64,000 bases of DNA, from contig NC_134845.1 of the NCBI RefSeq assembly GCF_965363235.1, positions 8,370,101-8,434,100 on the forward strand, read 5' to 3'. Both the position numbers and the translations under genes were made by a program. A model generated the notes under the pieces. That model had not been told where the DNA came from. It did not search any database and saw only the letters and a program-made list of their open reading frames with translations. Source of the DNA: Mytilus galloprovincialis. Taxonomy: Eukaryota; Mollusca; Bivalvia; Mytilida; Mytilidae. How positions within the stretch are numbered: position 1 is the first letter of the stretch; each line of letters begins with the position of its first letter. This document shows positions 60,501 through 64,000 of this stretch, one piece after another.

Positions 60501-63500
60501 TTTTTGAAGTTCAATTCAGTCCAAGCAATAGCGTTTGATTGATTAATAAGCATTTCATTCAGAATTGTTGTTTTACTAACATATCCTAATTTGTTTTATT
60601 TAAAATTTTATTTCATTGATGATAATTCAAATGAAAAGTATATTATAAGGAATTTCAAGTATCATATAGGCGGTCCTCCTGCGATTGATTACATTATAGA
60701 ATTTCATAAACCTTGCATTTTTCATGAATATTTGTTTTATTTAACTGTTGGAGGTATTTCTAATTAGTTACAGCATGTAACATATTACTTTGATATTCTT
60801 TCTTCCTTTTCTGTAGTTTATAATTAGACGTGTATGTTAAAAAAAGTAATAGAAATACAAAAATTTTATTAGAATTTTGGTACTGAAAGCATTTGTGCCT
60901 TTTAGTTTACTTAAAATAATGTGTTTTACTAAAAACTAATGTTTAACGTTTCGAATTTATTTTCAAACAAAATTAATATAACTATCCTATAGTTTGCAGT
61001 CAGTATAAGTAAAACGTTACTAAGATTTGTCAGGTAAAATAATTGTTTGTTGTTGATTGTTTTGAAACTATTTTGAATGCTTTGATTTTTTTTTTTTTAC
61101 ATCAGAACGGTGAGTAAAGGATGTGACAGAATTATAATAAAGTAAATTACAAAACTACATGGACTTTTCAGAATTGAAGATTGTGTCACTTAATGCTTCG
61201 GGCAACAAGTGGTATTCGACATTGCGGAACAAAAATAAATTGATGGGTGTTTAGAAAATAATATGAGTTGGTTCAGAAGGAAATATAGAGGGTCTGTTTA
61301 AATGTTAACAAAATGCAAATAACTCGATCCGAAGAAACGGGATATTGTAATTGTATTTCGTATTCTAGAAGTCTCCTTTTAAATGTTTTCTCGAAGTTTT
61401 TTGTCTACGGTGTTCTTATGGTTTTCGGGATAGCTGCATATACTGAAATTGAAATTTGACAGATTTGAAAATTTTATACATAGAACACTTAAGTTATCTG
61501 GAGTTGTGGGATTAACACTTTTATTAACTAAATATTATACTATATTGAAAATATTCTGTACAATTAAGGTTAAGAGTAGAATTATTATCTGATCATATTT
61601 GTATGTATACTTTTCTTACCTATTTTGTTAATTTCTCTGACAAACTGCTTTTGGATACAGCTCTGTTGGAGTTGAGATTTTTTTCATCATGTCTATTGCC
61701 GAATACAATATCCTTATGTCCATATTTTTATTACTGTCATGTCTATTGCCGAATACAAAATCATTATGTCCATATTGTATTGTTCACGCATCGTTGACAA
61801 TATAATGGAATTTGATGCGACTGTCATACAAGTGAGAGATTAAGCTAGCTATAAAACCAGGTTCAATCCATCATTTTCTACATAAGAAAATGCCTGTACA
61901 AGTCAGAAATATGACAGTTGTTATCCATTCGTTTGATGTGTTTGAACTTTGATTTTGCCATTTAATTGGGGACTTTCCTTTTTTTGAAATTTCCTCGGAG
62001 TTCAATATTTTTGTGATTTTTCTTTTTTCTTATCATTATCATGTATATTGCCGAATAAAAAATCTTTATATCCATATTCTTACTAACGTCATGTCTATTG
62101 CCGAATACAATATCATTATATCTATATTCTTATTTACATCATGTCTATTGACGAATACAAAATCATTATATCTATATTCTTATTAACATCATGTATATTG
62201 CTGAATACAATTTCATTATATCCATATTCTTTTTATTATCATGTCTGTTGCCGAATACAATATCATTATGTCCATATTCTTATCATTATCAAGTCTATTG
62301 CCGAATACAATATCATTATATCTATATTCTTATCATTATCATGTCTATTGCCGAATACAATATCATTATGTCCATATTCTTATCATTATCAGGTCCGTTA
62401 CCGAATACAATATCATTATATCCATATTCTTATCATTATCATGTCTATTGCCGAATACAATATCATTATTTCCATATTCTTATCATTATCATGTCTATTG
62501 CCGAATACAATATCATTTTATCGGACCACAGAAGAATTATCACGTTGTGATTGGTTAAATGCCGTCACGTGGTGACCCCCTATGAGACCGTATTGGGTTA
62601 GTAAGTTTCATATGGGGTTCATGACGCGTTAATTGCGACGTCATCTATTACCGTTGTTGTGTTTCATTGTTTATTTTTCAACAAAACGCCGCAGAAAAAG
62701 TCCAGCGTCCGATAAATTCGTTATACGGTTAACTACTGACCCCCTACGGATCCATAGAGGGTGAATAAAATTCATAGGGGACTCGGCCTCCGGCCTCACC
62801 CCCTATGGATTTTACTAACCCTCTATGCATCCGTATGGGGTCAGTAGCGAACCATATAACTTATAATATCCATATTCTAATTATTATCATGAGTACGTTC
62901 CTGGTAAAGAACAGTATTAAATACAATGTGTTTAACTGAAAACAAATGTTGAACGTTTTGAATTTATTTTTAAATAAAATTAATATAAATAGACAATATT
63001 TAGCTATTAGTGTAAGTCAAACGTTACTGAGAATTCCGATATTGGTTTCAGAATCTTGTTGATTGTTTTGAATGTTTTGATTTTTTTGACATCAGAACGG
63101 TGTGTAAGGGATATGACAGAATTTTAAAACACGTTTATAATGAAGTAGATAGCAAAACAAAATGTTTTTCGGAATTGAGGGCGAAGACGGGTCAATTATT
63201 GCCAAAAATGTATTGATGTTAGTTTAGAAAAATATGGGTTCAGAAGGAAATATAGAGGGGCTGTTTAAATGTTAATACGATAAAAAAAAACTTGGATCCG
63301 AAGAAACGGGTTTAATCCTCCCACCCCCAAACTCTGCCTTTAACTTCTACGTAGAATTCAATTTTATAGAAAGCTTAGATAAACATCAAAAGTTTTTCTT
63401 CTAGAGTGATCTAAAGATTTTCGTATTAGCTGTTAATACTGAAATCGAAATTTGACAGATTAGACAATTTTATACTTGGATCATATAAGTTATCTGGAGT

Positions 63501-63976
63501 TGTTGGAATAACACTTTTATTAACTTCATATTAAACAAGATCGAAAATATTCTGTAAAATTAAGATTACCTTGTTTGTATATTTTATTTCACCTATTTCT
63601 CTAATAAGCTGCATTTGGATACAGCTATGTTGGAGTTTTCTTGATAATGTCTATTGCCGAATCCAATAATATGATGTCCATATTCTTACTATTAGCATGA
63701 TTATGTTCCTAGTGAAGATAGATAATACACATAATATTTTGTATTCAGATACTTTCTTTACACTCACATTGCGTTTGATAATTCTTTCTTCATTTCAGCT
63801 GTGACGGAATTTCCATGTACCTTTCCAAGTCCATGGTCGAACCAATCATTTTCAATTATTTCGTTTGGTACTCATCTTGATTATTTGCAGTTTAACACTG
63901 ATTGCCAAACATATACAACTAACGTCGGAATGACATGGCTGTGTCATCAAATAACAGAACGCTTCCTTGTTGTCCG
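57542..63976 (+). CDS. secreted or cell-surface protein, first two coding exons (runs off the window)
   Basis: Exon 1 (57542-57581) codes MIYFSFFFFAVSA, a classic signal peptide with an A-x-A cleavage site, and ends with one spare base at GTAAGA. Exon 2 (63799-63976) follows TTTCATTTCAG and starts with two bases that complete the codon, giving AVTEFPCTFPSPWSNQSFS and onward to TERFLVVR, then donor GTATGT. Cysteines are spaced C-x(n)-C-x(n)-C. The 'CTFPSPW' opening reminds me of the CxFP start of DUF704x-type ectodomains, but this is a guess. The 6.2-kb intron is full of repeats. The exon pairing is inferred from phase and orientation only. Confidence 0.55.
58075..58185 (-). repeat. SINE-like repeat fragment
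   Basis: Complement of the 3' half of the 55178-55434 family, nested in the TIR element. Confidence 0.55.
58550..58880 (+). repeat. common mussel repeat 'GAAGATGTGGTATGATTGCC'
   Basis: A long copy nested in the TIR element. Fragments with the same opening lie at 18437-18545 and 50582-50622, and an inverted fragment at 52380-52500. It includes 'TACGGCCTTCAACAATGAGC' and 'TATAAAAGGCCCCGA'. Confidence 0.65.
59576..59995 (+). repeat. mussel interspersed repeat, short version of the 1-kb family
   Basis: Reads GCGAGGTTTGGCATGCCACA to 'CAGCGGTATACTACTGTTGC', the complement of the two ends of the 29893 and 41980 copies with the middle missing. Confidence 0.6.
61777..62027 (+). repeat. SINE-like repeat, copy 2
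   Basis: Matches 55178-55434 almost throughout and has the same B-box-like AGGTTCAATCC. It is inserted within the ATTGCCGAATAC repeat zone. Confidence 0.6.
62034..62520 (+). repeat. 50-bp minisatellite
   Basis: About ten copies of a 50-bp unit with ATTGCCGAATACAATATC and 'CCATATTCTTATCATTATC'. Two outlying copies are at 61685-61770 and one is near 63648. The unit probably arose from the end of the segmental duplication. Confidence 0.9.
62725..62862. repeat. palindromic hairpin
   Basis: Arms of about 60 bp pair around GGCCTCCGGCC. The left arm has CTGACCCCCTACGGATC and the right arm GATGCATCCGTATGGGGTCAG-type text in complement. GC-rich compared with its surroundings. Confidence 0.7.
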
Positions 63977-64000
63977 GTATGTTATTAATTACAGTTCTTT

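Larger units (their letters stand above)
60860..63710 (+). repeat. tandem segmental duplication, ~2-kb period
   Basis: About 60890-61770 and 62920-63710 are diverged copies, sharing 'ACATCAGAACGGTG', 'GGAAATATAGAGGG', 'TTATCTGGAGTTGT' and the TGTCTATTGCCGAAT end. Between them lie a SINE-like repeat, a minisatellite and a palindrome. Confidence 0.75.

Noticed and set aside
62141-62575. Overlapping ORFs of 105-144 codons
   Set aside because: Frames of a 50-bp minisatellite.

Overview
The window looks like chromosomal DNA of a bivalve mollusc, most likely a marine mussel (Mytilus or a close relative). It is AT-rich, gene-poor and intron-rich, with GT-AG splicing. It is packed with interspersed repeats whose wording I recognise as typical of mussel genomes, and its best gene is an animal muscle or membrane gene. 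No rRNA, tRNA or CRISPR array was seen.

Host genes. (1) A beta-sarcoglycan gene (SGCB, + strand, 15960-24147, six coding exons) lacks only a short 5' exon. It codes a type II membrane subunit of the dystrophin-linked sarcoglycan complex. (2) An intronless TRIM-like protein (- strand, 33106-34797) has two B-boxes, a coiled coil and a propeller-like C-terminus. (3) A secreted or cell-surface protein gene opens at the right edge: a signal-peptide exon at 57542-57581 and a phase-matched exon at 63799-63976. (4) A decayed YqaJ-exonuclease-type gene lies on the - strand at about 48490-53099.

Layout. 1-15.9 kb holds layered transposon debris: a ZMYM1-like hAT remnant (1615-2862), a MITE with an 8-bp target duplication (6242-7189), a foldback element (7971-10730) that hosts two further insertions, and a 3.6-kb TIR element (12070-15689) that hosts two more. 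16-24 kb is SGCB. Its introns hold a Ginger-type DNA transposon with an intact spliced gene (16961-19886), a 22-bp minisatellite and a Helentron-like element. 26-32.6 kb holds four more elements with the same blueprint of microsatellite, core repeats and 3' hairpin, plus a hammerhead-ribozyme-like relic. 33-35.3 kb is the TRIM gene and a 37-bp satellite. 35.3-48.4 kb is a 13-kb inverted duplication: a TTAA-bounded DDE transposon plus a Penelope-like reverse transcriptase element in each arm, hammerhead-bearing terminal repeats inside, and a young BEL/Pao LTR element with identical LTRs inserted only in the left arm. 48.4-53.1 kb is the YqaJ-type pseudogene. 53-64 kb is mostly the large first intron of the secreted-protein gene. 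It holds a MITE with striking subterminal arrays (57626-59241), SINE-like repeats, a 50-bp minisatellite and a tandem segmental duplication.

The most interesting items are the hammerhead ribozyme cores, the inverted composite with its internal clock, the Ginger element that keeps a clean three-exon gene but shows no integrase core, and the shared architecture of six Helentron/pearl-like elements.
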